Shown piece after piece: positions 45,956 to 56,011 of a DNA stretch of 64,000 nt. Every line of letters begins with the position of its first letter. Position 1 is the stretch's first letter. Source of the DNA: a bacterium (GTDB lineage: Bacteria > Bacillota > Bacilli > Lactobacillales > Streptococcaceae); contig CAJNCV010000002.1 in NCBI GenBank assembly GCA_905221385.1, forward strand, positions 1 to 64,000, given 5' to 3'. Both the position numbers and the translations under genes were made by a program. Below the pieces are notes generated by a model. The model made no database searches. It saw only the letters and a program-made list of their open reading frames with translations, and was not told the DNA's origin.

Positions 45956-47246
45956 TAATCAGCATAAAATTGTTAAAGAAGACTTTGTCGCAGAATATCC
46001 CAACCTAAGTCAAGCTCTTCTTGATAGAACACTGGATAACCTTTCTAGAGAGGGCAATATCTTTATTTTCCCAAATGATTTGATGAATTCTCCTGATTTA
46101 GACAAGGACCAAAAGATTTTGGAAACAGTCAATCAGAAAATCAAGACAGGTAATGTGATTGGTTTTCTTGGATATGGTCAGGAAAGATTGACGATTTCCT
46201 CTCGTTTTTCTGATGAAAGTAACGACCATTTTTTGCATTATCTCTTACAAAAGGTTCTTCATATCAATCTCACTACTTTAGATGTAGCTTTGTCGCGTGA
46301 AGATAAGTTCTATCAACTTTTGATGTATCTCTTCCCCAAGTATCTGCAAGCTGCTCTCAGAAAAGGTCTTTACAAGGAATACCAGAGATTTTCTCATAAC
46401 GATAGTCATGTAAAGGGAGTGATTGATGTAAGAAATCATCTCAAGAAAAACCTTCCTTTTATGGGAAATATTGCCTATACAACTAGAGAGTTTACTTATG
46501 ATAATCCACTCATGCAGTTGATTCGACATACGATTGAGTACATAAAGAATCAGAAAAGTTTCGGAGCTTCGCTTGATAATAATCGTGAAAGTATAGCTGA
46601 AATTATCCGTGTAACTCCGTCTTATAAATTAGCTGATTTTGCCAAGATTATCAGAATGAATAAAACGAAATCCATCCGACACGCCTATTTCAGAGAGTAC
46701 AGAAAGTTACAAGAACTTTGTCTGATGATCCTAAACCAAGAAAAGCACGGTTTAGGATATCAAGAACAAAAAATCCATGGTATTCTTTTTGATGTTTCCT
46801 GGCTCTGGGAAGAGTATGTTTATACCTTGTTGCCAAAAGATTTCATCCATCCACGAAATAAGGATAAGACGGACGGTATTTCAGTATTTTCTGTTGGGAA
46901 ACGAAAAGTATATCCAGATTTTTATGACAGAGAACGAAAGATTGTTCTAGATGCAAAATATAAAAAACTGGAGTTCACTGAAAAAGGAATTAACCGCGAG
47001 GACTTGTTCCAGCTGATTTTCTATTCTTATATTTTAAAAGCTGAGAAAGCTGGACTGATTTTTCCTAGTATGGAGAAGTCAATAAATAGTGAAATAGGAA
47101 AAGTAGCTGGCTATGGAGCTCAATTGAAGAAGTGGTCTATTCGAATCCCTCAGAATGCCTCATCCCATAGTGCATTTTGTAAAATGATAGAAAATTCAGA
47201 AGAAAATTTTAAAGCGATTATTGATGAAGAAGTGGGGAGAGAGTAA
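45942..47246 (+). CDS. mcrC: McrC-like nuclease subunit
   Basis: 434 residues from the second of two adjacent ATGs (45939/45942), with TGGTGA upstream, inside the end of mcrB, so translation is coupled. The N-terminal part (FLGYGQERLTISSRF, then LHYLLQKVLHINL) is the McrB-contacting region of McrC. The PD-(D/E)xK nuclease core is VYPDFYDRERKIVLDAKYKKLE at ~323-345, followed by DLFQLIFYSYILKA. It supplies the cutting activity of the McrBC complex. Complete and undamaged by appearance. Confidence 0.88.
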   Translation: MRITDNQHKIVKEDFVAEYPNLSQALLDRTLDNLSREGNIFIFPNDLMNSPDLDKDQKILETVNQKIKTGNVIGFLGYGQERLTISSRFSDESNDHFLHYLLQKVLHINLTTLDVALSREDKFYQLLMYLFPKYLQAALRKGLYKEYQRFSHNDSHVKGVIDVRNHLKKNLPFMGNIAYTTREFTYDNPLMQLIRHTIEYIKNQKSFGASLDNNRESIAEIIRVTPSYKLADFAKIIRMNKTKSIRHAYFREYRKLQELCLMILNQEKHGLGYQEQKIHGILFDVSWLWEEYVYTLLPKDFIHPRNKDKTDGISVFSVGKRKVYPDFYDRERKIVLDAKYKKLEFTEKGINREDLFQLIFYSYILKAEKAGLIFPSMEKSINSEIGKVAGYGAQLKKWSIRIPQNASSHSAFCKMIENSEENFKAIIDEEVGRE

Positions 47247-47312
47247 TCTCTTCACTTTTTTGCCATTTATATAAGTAATTTCCGAACGATATGATGTGAT
47301 TATTACAAATAT

Positions 47313-47341
47313 TTGACAAAAACTGTACTTTGGTTTATAAT
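47313..47341 (+). promoter_or_regulatory. guaC promoter
   Basis: TTGACA (47313-47318), 17-base spacer, TATAAT (47336-47341): a consensus-strength promoter. Confidence 0.88.
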
Positions 47342-47345
47342 AAGT

Positions 47346-47415
47346 CAAGGAAACGTCGGAAAAGACGTAGTGATGCGAAGGCATAGGTAGGTCATTACAA
47401 AAGAAACGAGACATC
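47346..47415 (+). promoter_or_regulatory. Structured 5' leader of guaC
   Basis: Two hairpins, ACGTC/GACGT with loop GGAAAA (47353-47368) and ATGC/GCAT with loop GAAG (47373-47384), plus an outer pairing GTAGTGA/TCATTAC (47367-47373 with 47392-47398) that shares bases with the first hairpin. No SD-like AGGAGG lies close to the start. It does not fit the purine riboswitch consensus. Regulatory role is inferred. Confidence 0.4.
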
Positions 47416-47418
47416 GAT

Positions 47419-48405
47419 ATGTTAAATGAATTTCCAATTTTTGATTACGAAGATATTCAGTTGATCCCTAATAAATGTGTCATTAAGAGCCGTGCAGAAG
47501 CGGATACAAGTGTCACACTTGGAAATCATACTTTCAAACTACCTGTTGTACCAGCCAACATGCAGACGATTTTGGATGAGAATGTTGCAGAGCAATTGGC
47601 TAAAGGCGGATACTTCTACATTATGCACCGTTTTGATGAAGCGGGGCGCATTCCTTTTATCAAACGCATGCACGATCAAGGGCTCATTGCTTCCATTTCT
47701 GTCGGTGTCAAGGACTACGAGTATGACTTTGTTAGCCAGCTAAAAGCTGATGCTCCTGAGTATATCACGATTGATATTGCTCATGGTCATGCGGATAGCG
47801 TGATTTCTATGATTCAGCATATCAAGAAAGAATTGCCAGATACTTTTGTCATTGCTGGTAATGTGGGAACACCAGAAGCTGTGCGTGAATTGGAAAATGC
47901 TGGTGCGGATGCTACCAAGGTTGGAATCGGTCCTGGTAAGGTTTGTATCACCAAGGTCAAGACTGGTTTTGGTACAGGTGGTTGGCAGTTGGCAGCACTT
48001 CGCTGGTGTGCCAAGGCTGCGCGTAAACCTATCATCGCTGATGGAGGGATTCGTACACACGGTGACATTGCCAAGTCTATCCGTTTCGGTGCTAGAATGG
48101 TCATGATTGGTTCCCTTTTTGCCGGACACATCGAAAGCCCAGGAAAGACGATTGAAGTCGATGGGGAACAGTTCAAAGAATACTATGGTTCAGCTTCCCA
48201 ATACCAAAAGGGTGCTTATAAAAATGTAGAAGGAAAACGCATCTTACTTCCTGCTAAAGGACATTTGCAAGATACCCTTACTGAGATGGAGCAAGATTTG
48301 CAAAGTGCCATTTCCTACGCAGGTGGACGCAAGGTTGCTGACCTCAAACACGTTGATTATGTTATCGTGAAAAACTCTATCTGGAACGGGGATGCTTCCC
48401 ATTAA
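47419..48405 (+). CDS. guaC: GMP reductase
   Basis: 328 residues. It converts GMP to IMP and ammonia with NADPH, recycling guanine nucleotides. The IMPDH/GMPR barrel opens [24 protein letters not shown]. The active-site Cys is in [17 protein letters not shown] at ~170-186, with [20 protein letters not shown] at ~211-230. There are no CBS domains, which separates it from IMP dehydrogenase. It is preceded by a strong promoter and a foldable leader with an unusually poor ribosome binding site (ACGAGACATCG). Confidence 0.95.
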   Translation: MLNEFPIFDYEDIQLIPNKCVIKSRAEADTSVTLGNHTFKLPVVPANMQTILDENVAEQLAKGGYFYIMHRFDEAGRIPFIKRMHDQGLIASISVGVKDYEYDFVSQLKADAPEYITIDIAHGHADSVISMIQHIKKELPDTFVIAGNVGTPEAVRELENAGADATKVGIGPGKVCITKVKTGFGTGGWQLAALRWCAKAARKPIIADGGIRTHGDIAKSIRFGARMVMIGSLFAGHIESPGKTIEVDGEQFKEYYGSASQYQKGAYKNVEGKRILLPAKGHLQDTLTEMEQDLQSAISYAGGRKVADLKHVDYVIVKNSIWNGDASH

Positions 48406-48432
48406 TAGACGCTTAGTCCACCCATAAAAAAC

Positions 48433-48461
48433 TTGTTATTAGAGCAAATTTCTGTTATAAT
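48433..48461 (+). promoter_or_regulatory. tRNA-Arg promoter
   Basis: TTGTTA (48433-48438), 17-base spacer, TATAAT (48456-48461) with extended TG; the tRNA begins 11 bases later. Confidence 0.75.
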
Positions 48462-48472
48462 AAAACAAGTTT

Positions 48473-48544
48473 CCACCCTTAGTGTAATGGATATCACGTA
48501 AGATTCCGGTTCTTGAGATGGGGGTTCGATTCCCTCAGGGTGGA
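48473..48544 (+). tRNA. tRNA-Arg (anticodon CCG)
   Basis: 72 bases folding as a cloverleaf. The acceptor stem is CCACCCT/AGGGTGG with discriminator A. The D stem is GTG/CAC, and the anticodon arm TAAGA-TTCCGGT-TCTTG has anticodon CCG. The T arm is GGGGG-TTCGATT-CCCTC. CCA is not encoded. It reads CGG codons. It has its own promoter and terminator and stands alone between guaC and rnc. Confidence 0.93.
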
Positions 48545-48559
48545 TGTAAACAGTCTGAG

Positions 48560-48584
48560 AAAGCCTTAAATAAGGCTTTTTTCT
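48560..48584 (+). terminator. tRNA-Arg terminator
   Basis: The stem AAAGCCTTA/TAAGGCTTT with loop AA is followed by TTTT. Confidence 0.85.
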
Positions 48585-48715
48585 TTATATTGCCTCCAAA
48601 ATTGGAAAATTTTTTTCAAAAACTACCCCACTCTCCTCTAGTCCCGTTTTAAAGTGACTCAGAGGGCTTTTTTTGTTATAATAGAAAGGATCGTAATTAA
48701 TAGAAAGAGGTCAGT

Positions 48716-49414
48716 ATGAAAGAATTACAAACTGTACTGAAGAAGCGTTTTGCAATCGAATTTGCAGACAAGAATTTGCTGGAAACGGCCTTTACTCATA
48801 CGAGTTATGCCAATGAGCACCGCCTCTTAAAAATTTCACACAATGAGCGCTTGGAATTTTTAGGAGACGCTGTTCTGCAATTATTGATTTCAGAATATCT
48901 GTATAAAAAATATCCTAAGAAACCAGAGGGAGATTTGTCTAAACTCCGTGCCATGATTGTCCGCGAGGAGAGTTTGGCTGGTTTTGCGCGTGATTGCCAG
49001 TTTGATCAGTTTATCAAGCTGGGTAAAGGGGAAGAGAAGTCTGGTGGGCGCAATCGTGACACCATTCTTGGTGATGCTTTTGAAGCCTTTCTGGGAGCTT
49101 TGCTTTTAGACAAGGACGTTGCTAGGGTAAAAGAGTTTATCTATCAAGTTATGATCCCCAAGGTTGAAGCAGGTGACTTTGAGATGATTACGGATTATAA
49201 GACACACTTGCAAGAGTTGCTCCAGGTCAATGGAGATGTGGATATTCGCTACCAGGTGACTTCTGAGATGGGACCTGCACATGATAAGGTTTTTGATGTA
49301 GAAGTTCTAGTTGAGGGCAAAAGTATCGGAAAAGGACAAGGCCGTTCTAAAAAATTGGCAGAGCAGGAAGCCGCGAAAAATGCAGTGGAGAAAGGGCTGG
49401 ATTCATGTATTTAA
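48716..49414 (+). CDS. rnc: Ribonuclease III
   Basis: 232 residues, with AGAAAGAGGTCAGT before the ATG and TATAAT at 48677-48682. It cuts double-stranded RNA in rRNA processing and mRNA decay. The signature [12 protein letters not shown] is at residues 43-54, and the second metal cluster lies in [19 protein letters not shown] at ~112-130. A C-terminal dsRNA-binding domain (about 155-230) ends [17 protein letters not shown]. smc overlaps by ten bases, the usual rnc-smc order. Confidence 0.97.
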   Translation: MKELQTVLKKRFAIEFADKNLLETAFTHTSYANEHRLLKISHNERLEFLGDAVLQLLISEYLYKKYPKKPEGDLSKLRAMIVREESLAGFARDCQFDQFIKLGKGEEKSGGRNRDTILGDAFEAFLGALLLDKDVARVKEFIYQVMIPKVEAGDFEMITDYKTHLQELLQVNGDVDIRYQVTSEMGPAHDKVFDVEVLVEGKSIGKGQGRSKKLAEQEAAKNAVEKGLDSCI

Positions 49415-52400
49415 AGGAAATTGAGATCCAGGGATTCAAGTCCTTTGCTGACAAGACCAAAGTCATCTTTGACCAAGGTGTGACAGCTGTCGTTGGGCCA
49501 AATGGTTCTGGGAAGTCAAATATCACAGAAAGTCTGCGATGGGCCTTGGGAGAGTCCAGTGTCAAGAGTCTTCGTGGTGGCAAGATGCCTGACGTTATCT
49601 TTGCTGGAACTGAAAGTCGTAAACCGCTCAATTATGCTTCGGTTGTCGTGACCTTGGATAATGAAGATGGCTTTATCAAGGATGCAGGGCAAGTCATTAA
49701 GGTAGAACGCCATATCTACCGTAGTGGAGATAGCGAGTATCGAATTGATGGCAAGAAAGTGCGCTTGCGTGATATTCATGACCTCTTCTTGGATACCGGT
49801 TTGGGACGGGATTCCTTCTCCATCATTTCCCAAGGGAAGGTTGAGGAGATTTTTAACTCCAAGCCTGAAGAGCGCCGTGCTATTTTTGAAGAAGCTGCTG
49901 GAGTTTTAAAATACAAGACTCGTCGAAAAGAGACAGAAAGCAAACTGCAACAAACTCAAGACAATCTCTACCGCTTAGAGGACATTATCTATGAATTGGA
50001 CAATCAAATCAAGCCCCTTGCAAAGCAAGCTGAGAATGCTCGCAAGTTTCTAGACTTGGATGGTCAACGCAAGGCGATTTACTTGGATGTACTGGTTGCC
50101 CAAATCAAGGAAAACAAGACTGAACTAGAGCTGACGGAAGAAGAACTGACGCAAGTTCAGGAACTTTTGACTAGCTATTACCAAAAGCGTGAAGAGTTAG
50201 AGGAGGAAAATCAAACTCTTAAAAAGAAACGCCAAGATCTCCAAGCTCAAATGGCCAAGGATCAAGGAAGCTTGATGGATTTGACAAGTCTAATCAGTGA
50301 CTTGGAGCGAAAACTAGCCCTATCCAAACTGGAATCCGAGCAAGTAGCCCTCAATCAACAAGAAGCACAAACCCGTTTGGCGACTTTGGAAGATAAGAGA
50401 AAGGCTCTAAGTAAGGAAAAGGCTGAAAAAGAAGCGAACTTGGAACAGTTAGAGGAGACTCTAGCTGAAAATAACAAGGAACTCAATCGCCTAGAAGCGG
50501 AGTTATTGGCATTTTCAGATGATCCTGACCAGATGATTGAACTCTTGCGTGAACATTTTGTGGCACTTTTACAAGAAGAAGCGGATGTCTCAAACCAACT
50601 GACCCGCATCGAAAATGAGTTGGAAAACAGCCGTCAACTCTCTCAAAAACAAGCAGATCAACTTGAGAAATTGAAAGAACAGCTGGCTACAGCTAAAGAG
50701 AAGGCCAGTCAACAGCAGGCTGAGCTTGAAACTGCCAAGGAGCAGGTTCAGAAATTATTGGCAGAATATCAAGCTAGTGCCAAGGAGCAAGAGGAGCAGA
50801 AAGTTTCTTTCCAAGCCCAGCAGAGCCAACTCTTTGACCGTCTGGATAGTCTCAAAAACAAGCAGGCTAGAGCCCAAAGCTTAGAAAACATCCTAAGAAA
50901 TCATAGTAATTTTTACGCGGGTGTTAAGAGTGTTCTTCAAGAAAAAGACCGTCTTGGTGGGATCATTGGTGCAGTCAGTGAACACTTGACCTTTGATGTG
51001 CATTATCAAACTGCTTTGGAGATTGCACTTGGAGCCAGCAGTCAGCATATCATTGTAGAAGATGAGAAAGCGGCAACTAAGGCTATTGATTTTCTAAAAC
51101 GTAACAGAGCTGGTCGTGCGACCTTCCTTCCTTTGACAACGATTAAGGCACGTACAATATCTAGTCAGAATCAAGATGCTATCGCAGCAAGTCCAGGATT
51201 CCTTGGCATGGCTGATGAGTTGGTGTCGTTTGACAAGAGACTAGAAGCCATTTTCAAGAACTTGCTAGCTACGACGGCTATCTTTGATACCGTAGAACAT
51301 GCGCGTGCCGCTGCTCGCCAGGTTCGTTATCAGGTTCGCATGGTGACGCTTGATGGTACCGAATTGCGTACAGGTGGTTCCTACGCGGGTGGTGCCAATC
51401 GTCAAAACAACAGTATCTTCATCAAGCCAGAGCTGGAGCAATTACAAAAAGAAATTGCTAAAGAAGAAGCTAGTCTGCGGTCAGAAGAAGCGAATTTGAA
51501 GGCCTTGCAAGATGAGATGGCAGTATTGGCAGAAAGATTAGAAGCTATCAAGTCTCAGGGTGAGCAAGCTCGTATTCAGGAGCAAGGTTTGTACCTTGCT
51601 TATCAACAAACCAATCAGCAGGTCGAAGAACTGGAAACGCTTTGGAAACTTCAAGAAGAGGAATTAAATCGCCTTTCTGAAGGAGATTGGCAAGCGGATA
51701 AGGAAAAATGCCAAGAGCGCCTTGCTACTATCGCCAGTGAAAAGCAAAATCTGGAAGCTGAGATTGAAGAGATTAAGTCTAACAAAAACGCTATTCAAGA
51801 ACGTTATCAAAACTTGCAGGAACAAGTCGCGCAAGCTCGCTTGCTTAAGTCAGAACTGCAAGGACAAAAGCGGTACGAAGTGACTGATATTGAACGCTTA
51901 GGTAAGGAACTGGATAACCTCAATCTCGAACAAGAGGAAATTCAGCGTCTCCTTCAAGAAAAGGTTGATAATCTTGAGAAAGTGGATACAGATTTGCTAA
52001 GTCAGCAGGCGGAAGAGGCCAAAACTCAGAAAACAAACCTCCAACAAGGTTTGATTCGAAAGCAGTTTGAGTTGGATGATATCGAAGGTCAGCTGGATGA
52101 TATTGCCAGCCATTTGGATCAAGCTCGTCAGCAGAATGAAGAGTGGATTCGCAAACAAACACGTGCTGAAGCCAAGAAAGAAAAGGTCAGCGAACGCTTG
52201 CGCTATTTACAAGCTCAATTAACTGACCAGTACCAGATCAGCTACACTGAGGCTCTAGAAAAAGCACATGAGTTGGAAGATCTCAATCTGGCAGAGCAAG
52301 AGGTTAAAGATCTTGAGAAAGCTATTCGCTCACTCGGTCCAGTCAATTTGGATGCTATTGAACAGTACGAAGAAGTCCACAATCGTTTGGATTTCTTAAA

Positions 52401-52944
52401 TAGCCAACGAGATGATATTTTATCTGCTAAAAACCTACTCCTTGAGACCATCACGGAGATGAATGATGAGGTTAAGGAACGCTTTAAATCAACCTTTGAG
52501 GCTATTCGTGAGTCCTTTAAAGTGACCTTTAGACAGATGTTTGGTGGAGGTCAGGCAGACTTGATATTAACTGAGGGCGATCTTTTAACAGCTGGTGTGG
52601 AGATTTCTGTTCAACCACCAGGTAAGAAAATCCAGTCTCTCAACCTCATGAGTGGTGGTGAAAAAGCCCTATCGGCTCTGGCCTTGTTGTTCTCTATCAT
52701 TCGAGTCAAGACTATTCCCTTTGTTATCCTGGATGAGGTAGAGGCAGCGCTAGACGAAGCCAATGTTAAACGTTTCGGGGATTACCTCAACCGCTTTGAC
52801 AAGGATAGTCAGTTTATCGTTGTGACCCACCGTAAGGGGACCATGGCGGCAGCGGATTCTATCTATGGGGTTACCATGCAAGAATCAGGTGTGTCTAAGA
52901 TTGTTTCGGTTAAGTTAAAAGATTTAGAAGAAACAGTAGACTAG
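49405..52944 (+). CDS. smc: Chromosome segregation protein SMC
   Basis: 1179 residues. This is the condensin ATPase that compacts and separates the chromosome with ScpA and ScpB. Walker [10 protein letters not shown] begins at residue 31. Two long coiled coils (~170-500 and ~660-990) flank a hinge at ~510-640 ([10 protein letters not shown]...[15 protein letters not shown]). The C-terminal head carries the signature [17 protein letters not shown] and Walker [17 protein letters not shown]. Start overlaps rnc; a terminator follows. Confidence 0.98.
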   Translation: MYLKEIEIQGFKSFADKTKVIFDQGVTAVVGPNGSGKSNITESLRWALGESSVKSLRGGKMPDVIFAGTESRKPLNYASVVVTLDNEDGFIKDAGQVIKVERHIYRSGDSEYRIDGKKVRLRDIHDLFLDTGLGRDSFSIISQGKVEEIFNSKPEERRAIFEEAAGVLKYKTRRKETESKLQQTQDNLYRLEDIIYELDNQIKPLAKQAENARKFLDLDGQRKAIYLDVLVAQIKENKTELELTEEELTQVQELLTSYYQKREELEEENQTLKKKRQDLQAQMAKDQGSLMDLTSLISDLERKLALSKLESEQVALNQQEAQTRLATLEDKRKALSKEKAEKEANLEQLEETLAENNKELNRLEAELLAFSDDPDQMIELLREHFVALLQEEADVSNQLTRIENELENSRQLSQKQADQLEKLKEQLATAKEKASQQQAELETAKEQVQKLLAEYQASAKEQEEQKVSFQAQQSQLFDRLDSLKNKQARAQSLENILRNHSNFYAGVKSVLQEKDRLGGIIGAVSEHLTFDVHYQTALEIALGASSQHIIVEDEKAATKAIDFLKRNRAGRATFLPLTTIKARTISSQNQDAIAASPGFLGMADELVSFDKRLEAIFKNLLATTAIFDTVEHARAAARQVRYQVRMVTLDGTELRTGGSYAGGANRQNNSIFIKPELEQLQKEIAKEEASLRSEEANLKALQDEMAVLAERLEAIKSQGEQARIQEQGLYLAYQQTNQQVEELETLWKLQEEELNRLSEGDWQADKEKCQERLATIASEKQNLEAEIEEIKSNKNAIQERYQNLQEQVAQARLLKSELQGQKRYEVTDIERLGKELDNLNLEQEEIQRLLQEKVDNLEKVDTDLLSQQAEEAKTQKTNLQQGLIRKQFELDDIEGQLDDIASHLDQARQQNEEWIRKQTRAEAKKEKVSERLRYLQAQLTDQYQISYTEALEKAHELEDLNLAEQEVKDLEKAIRSLGPVNLDAIEQYEEVHNRLDFLNSQRDDILSAKNLLLETITEMNDEVKERFKSTFEAIRESFKVTFRQMFGGGQADLILTEGDLLTAGVEISVQPPGKKIQSLNLMSGGEKALSALALLFSIIRVKTIPFVILDEVEAALDEANVKRFGDYLNRFDKDSQFIVVTHRKGTMAAADSIYGVTMQESGVSKIVSVKLKDLEETVD

Positions 52945-52954
52945 TTACCAAACG

Positions 52955-52984
52955 ATAGCATCTCTTAGGAGGTGCTATTTTTTA
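52955..52984 (+). terminator. rnc-smc terminator
   Basis: ATAGCATCTC pairs with GAGGTGCTAT around TTAG, followed by TTTTTT. Confidence 0.85.
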
Positions 52985-53072
52985 AAACTCATAGCTTGAA
53001 TTGTCTATCAAGGTCAGTTCAGGCGCAAAAAACGACATTTGGGATTTCCTCTTAGCGAAAAGACTTTCTCTA

Positions 53073-53081
53073 TGATATAAT
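53073..53081 (+). promoter_or_regulatory. Extended -10 of ribF, seven bases before the start codon
   Basis: TGATATAAT (53073-53081) ends six bases before the ATG at 53088. Initiation ~7 bases after the -10 would fall on or beside that ATG, giving a leaderless mRNA. Confidence 0.6.
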
Positions 53082-53087
53082 AGTTTC

Positions 53088-54050
53088 ATGATTACAACAG
53101 TACCTATTAAGAACGAAAAAGATATTGCAGTACCGGGAAAAACAGTACTTGTACTAGGTTATTTTGATGGCATTCACAAGGGGCATCAGAAACTTTTTGA
53201 AGTGGCTAGCAAGGCTTCTATGAAGGATTATCTGCCAGTTGTCGTGATGACCTTTACAGAGTCGCCAAAACTTGCCTTGCAACCTTACCAACCTGAGCTT
53301 ATGCTCCATATCGTCAATCACGAGGAACGGGAGCATAAGATGAAATGGCATGGAGTAGAGGCTCTTTTCTTACTGGACTTTAGTAGCAAATTTGCTAGTT
53401 TAACGGGTCAAGAATTCTTTGATACCTATGTTCGAGCTTTAAAACCAGAGATTATTGTAGCAGGATTTGACTATACCTTTGGCTCAGATAAGAAAACTGC
53501 GGATGACCTGAAGGACTATTTTGATGGAGAGATCATCATTGTTCCTCCAGTTGAGGATGAAAAAGGCAAGATTAGTTCTACACGGATTCGTCAGGCTATT
53601 CTTGATGGAGATGTCAAGGAAGTCAATCATCTGCTCGGCACTCCGCTCCCATCTCGTGGGATGGTCGTTCATGGAAATGCACGTGGGCGGACTATTGGTT
53701 ATCCAACAGCCAATCTGGTTCTAAGAGATCGAACTTACATGCCAGCAGACGGTGTTTACGTAGTCGATGTCGAAGTGCAACGTCAAAGATATCGTGGCAT
53801 GGCGAGCGTTGGCAAAAATGTTACCTTTGATGGAGAAGAGCCACGTTTTGAAGTCAATATTTTCGACTTTTCAGACGATATTTACGGTGAGACAGTCATT
53901 GTCTATTGGCTGGACCGTGTCCGTGATATGGTCAAATTTGACTCCGTAGAGGAGCTGGTAGACCAACTTCAGAAAGACGAAGAGATTGCTCGGAACTGGA
54001 AGGATGGAGATTCTGTCCATTCAAGTGTCTCAGGTATAGAAAACGTCTGA
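53088..54050 (+). CDS. ribF: Bifunctional riboflavin kinase/FAD synthetase
   Basis: 320 residues. It turns riboflavin into FMN and then FAD. The N-terminal adenylyltransferase domain has VLGYFDGIHKGHQKL (~22-36) and the ISSTRIRQAI block (~163-172). The C-terminal kinase domain has GNARGRTIGYPTANL (~202-216) and NIFDFSDDIYGETV. The last ~15 residues (GDSVHSSVSGIENV) extend beyond the usual end. There is no ribosome binding site, and the -10 box lies directly before the start, so translation is probably leaderless. Confidence 0.94.
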   Translation: MITTVPIKNEKDIAVPGKTVLVLGYFDGIHKGHQKLFEVASKASMKDYLPVVVMTFTESPKLALQPYQPELMLHIVNHEEREHKMKWHGVEALFLLDFSSKFASLTGQEFFDTYVRALKPEIIVAGFDYTFGSDKKTADDLKDYFDGEIIIVPPVEDEKGKISSTRIRQAILDGDVKEVNHLLGTPLPSRGMVVHGNARGRTIGYPTANLVLRDRTYMPADGVYVVDVEVQRQRYRGMASVGKNVTFDGEEPRFEVNIFDFSDDIYGETVIVYWLDRVRDMVKFDSVEELVDQLQKDEEIARNWKDGDSVHSSVSGIENV

Positions 54051-54166
54051 AAAAACTACTAGAAGGATTAGTTGTTTTGGTGCTACTTTTGAGAGCATGA
54101 TAAAATGATCTTTCCGTTCCCTATTTAAGCAATTACTTATGTTCAGAATATAGACGAGGCTTTATT

Positions 54167-54936
54167 ATGCAAACTCAAGAAGAAATGAATGTTCTGGTAC
54201 CGGAAAAATTAGCAGAAATTGAGCGTGATTACGATGTCACAGTTTTGTGGGCTGTCGAGTCTGGTAGTCGTGCCTGGGGCTTTGAGTCTCCTGATAGTGA
54301 CTTTGATGTACGATTTATCTACAAACATAAGGAAGATTTTTATCTCCGTTTGAATGATCAGCGTGATGTTATTGAACTACCAATTGATGATACTTGGGAT
54401 GTGAATGGTTGGGATTTAGACAAAACTTTAAAACTCCTTTATAAGTCAAATCCAACCCTGTTTGAATGGTTACAGTCTCCAATTGTTTATCAACAAACGG
54501 ATTTTATCGAGCGCATACATCCTCTTGCCAACCAGTATTTTTCTGAGAAAAAAATGCTCTACCATTACTTGAACACTGCTAGAACTCAAATAAATAAGTA
54601 TCTTTCAGGAGACAAGGTCAGACCTAAAAAGTATTTCTATGAGTTGCGTCCTATTTTGGCTTGTCGTTGGATTGAAAAATACCATTCGTCCCTCCGATTT
54701 TGTTTGATGATTTGGTCAAAGAATTGCTTCCTGATGAGATGAAAGAGCATGTGTCAAGATTGCTTGACATTAAGATAAATGCTCCTGAAGGTATGGAAAT
54801 TGAACCTATAAAGCCAATTCAAGATTATATTTTAGCTAATATTCAAGAACTGGATTCCTACGTTCAAAACGTTACTGAGGAGAAAAAAGAGTGGGAAACC
54901 CTAAATCAATTTTTCGTTGAAGAATTGAGAAAATGA
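54167..54936 (+). pseudogene. Frameshifted nucleotidyltransferase (YcgL/RlaP type)
   Basis: The first frame (54167-54742) reads a nucleotidyltransferase start with VLWAVESGSRAWGFESPDSDFDVRFIY, the GSRAWG...SDxDxR motif of the predicted nucleotidyltransferase family PF10127. It loses sense after ACRWIEKYH near 54690. The second frame resumes at PPILFDDLVKELLPDE and ends at 54936. A one-base change in the TTCGTCCCTCCG stretch explains it. Joined, the product would be ~255 residues, normal for the family. The frame could be restored by sequencing error correction; otherwise the gene is dead. Confidence 0.75.
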
Positions 54937-55037
54937 TGCATTGCTATGATCAATTAATAAATGCTAACCCGTTATTAATTAAATAAAAATTTTAGAAGCA
55001 TTAGCATTTTAACCTAATTGAAAAGGGACTAAAGATT

Positions 55038-55493
55038 TTGATTTTTAAAAATAATTTTCAATGTAAAGAAAATAGTGAATACCATATACCTTTTGGAAAT
55101 ATTACTAAAGACCACTATCAAGCTGAAGCAAAATTTAGTGAAAATACTGATTTTGAACTAGCTACAATTTTATTAAAAGGGAAGAAACGCCGAGTACGGA
55201 TACGGTTTCCTTTTAGTCATTGTTATCAAATTATCGATAGAAATTTAGCTTCGGTACCTTGGGATATTCCACTCATTCCAAGAAAAAGCGTTGAACATCC
55301 TCTCTACAGAATTGAAAATAGTTTTTTAATTGAACAAATTGTCCATAATGCAGGAGGGGTACTATACAAACGAGAACTTGAGCACTATCGGATCCTTACT
55401 AAAAATTTACTTATTGACATCATTCTCTATGAGGGGCAAGGTGGTGATATTCAGATAGAAGAGGTGGGGAAAAATGAAGTGGAACAAGATTGA
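55038..55493 (+). CDS. Unrecognised AT-rich protein 1 of a pair
   Basis: 151 residues from a TTG with AAAAGGGACTAAAG before it. The soluble protein has a beta-rich FPFSHCYQIIDRNLASVPWDIPLIPRK segment, and the AT-rich DNA differs from the neighbouring core genes. No family is recognised. It overlaps the next gene by 20 bases, so the two are translated together. Size, acidity and pairing resemble orphan immunity proteins, but no toxin is nearby. Confidence 0.5.
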   Translation: MIFKNNFQCKENSEYHIPFGNITKDHYQAEAKFSENTDFELATILLKGKKRRVRIRFPFSHCYQIIDRNLASVPWDIPLIPRKSVEHPLYRIENSFLIEQIVHNAGGVLYKRELEHYRILTKNLLIDIILYEGQGGDIQIEEVGKNEVEQD

Positions 55494-55854
55494 TAATGAG
55501 ATTGAATATGATTGGTATGAATTGCGATGTCAACTATCCCTAGACAATCACCTCGAGGTTTACTTATATGGTTTGAAAAATCAAAAGAATATTTATTATC
55601 TTGATTTTGGAAAAGTATTGTTTTGCAGAGCAATAGATGAGGGATGGAATTTGAATCCTTATGAAGAAAAGTTTGGAAGTGATGAAAAACAGCCTCATAT
55701 ATCTGATGGAATTTTGTTCGAAGTCACTAATAGCAACCTTCAGAATCAAATCAAAAACCATTATCCTCATCCGATTCATCATTTTCAAATTCTTGGTATT
55801 AATTTTGGGTTGGATGTAATTTCAGAAAAACTTCCACTTGTTATAAAAGAATGA
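55474..55854 (+). CDS. Unrecognised AT-rich protein 2 of a pair
   Basis: 126 residues; the ATG at 55474 follows AGAGGTGGGGAAA, a strong ribosome binding site within the end of the preceding gene. The soluble protein has LEVYLYGLKNQKNIYYLDFGKVLFC and a C-terminal HHFQILGINFGLDVISEKLPLVIKE. It has no recognised domain. A strong terminator follows at 55900. As with its partner, an immunity-like role is only a guess. Confidence 0.5.
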   Translation: MKWNKIDNEIEYDWYELRCQLSLDNHLEVYLYGLKNQKNIYYLDFGKVLFCRAIDEGWNLNPYEEKFGSDEKQPHISDGILFEVTNSNLQNQIKNHYPHPIHHFQILGINFGLDVISEKLPLVIKE

Positions 55855-55899
55855 CTGTAGGTATTTTGTGATTCTTCCAATATAAAAAATAGTTGCTAT

Positions 55900-55935
55900 A
55901 AGCCTGTCTTACAAAAATGTAAGGTAGGCTTTTTA
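55900..55935 (+). terminator. Terminator after the AT-rich ORF pair
   Basis: A 14-bp stem AAGCCTGTCTTACA/TGTAAGGTAGGCTT (one G-T pair) with loop AAAA, followed by a T run. Confidence 0.85.
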
Positions 55936-56011
55936 AATGTAAGATGGGTGTACGATTATGCGTGGAAATGTATGCTATACTCTATGTAGATCAAAAAGAA
56001 AGAGGTTTATT

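Noticed and set aside
47342..47418. Purine riboswitch upstream of guaC
   Set aside because: The conserved three-way junction bases and loop-loop sequences of the purine aptamer are missing and the leader is too short.
48473..48544. tRNA-Arg as an integration site for a mobile element
   Set aside because: No duplicated tRNA 3' end or integrase was seen on either side within the window.
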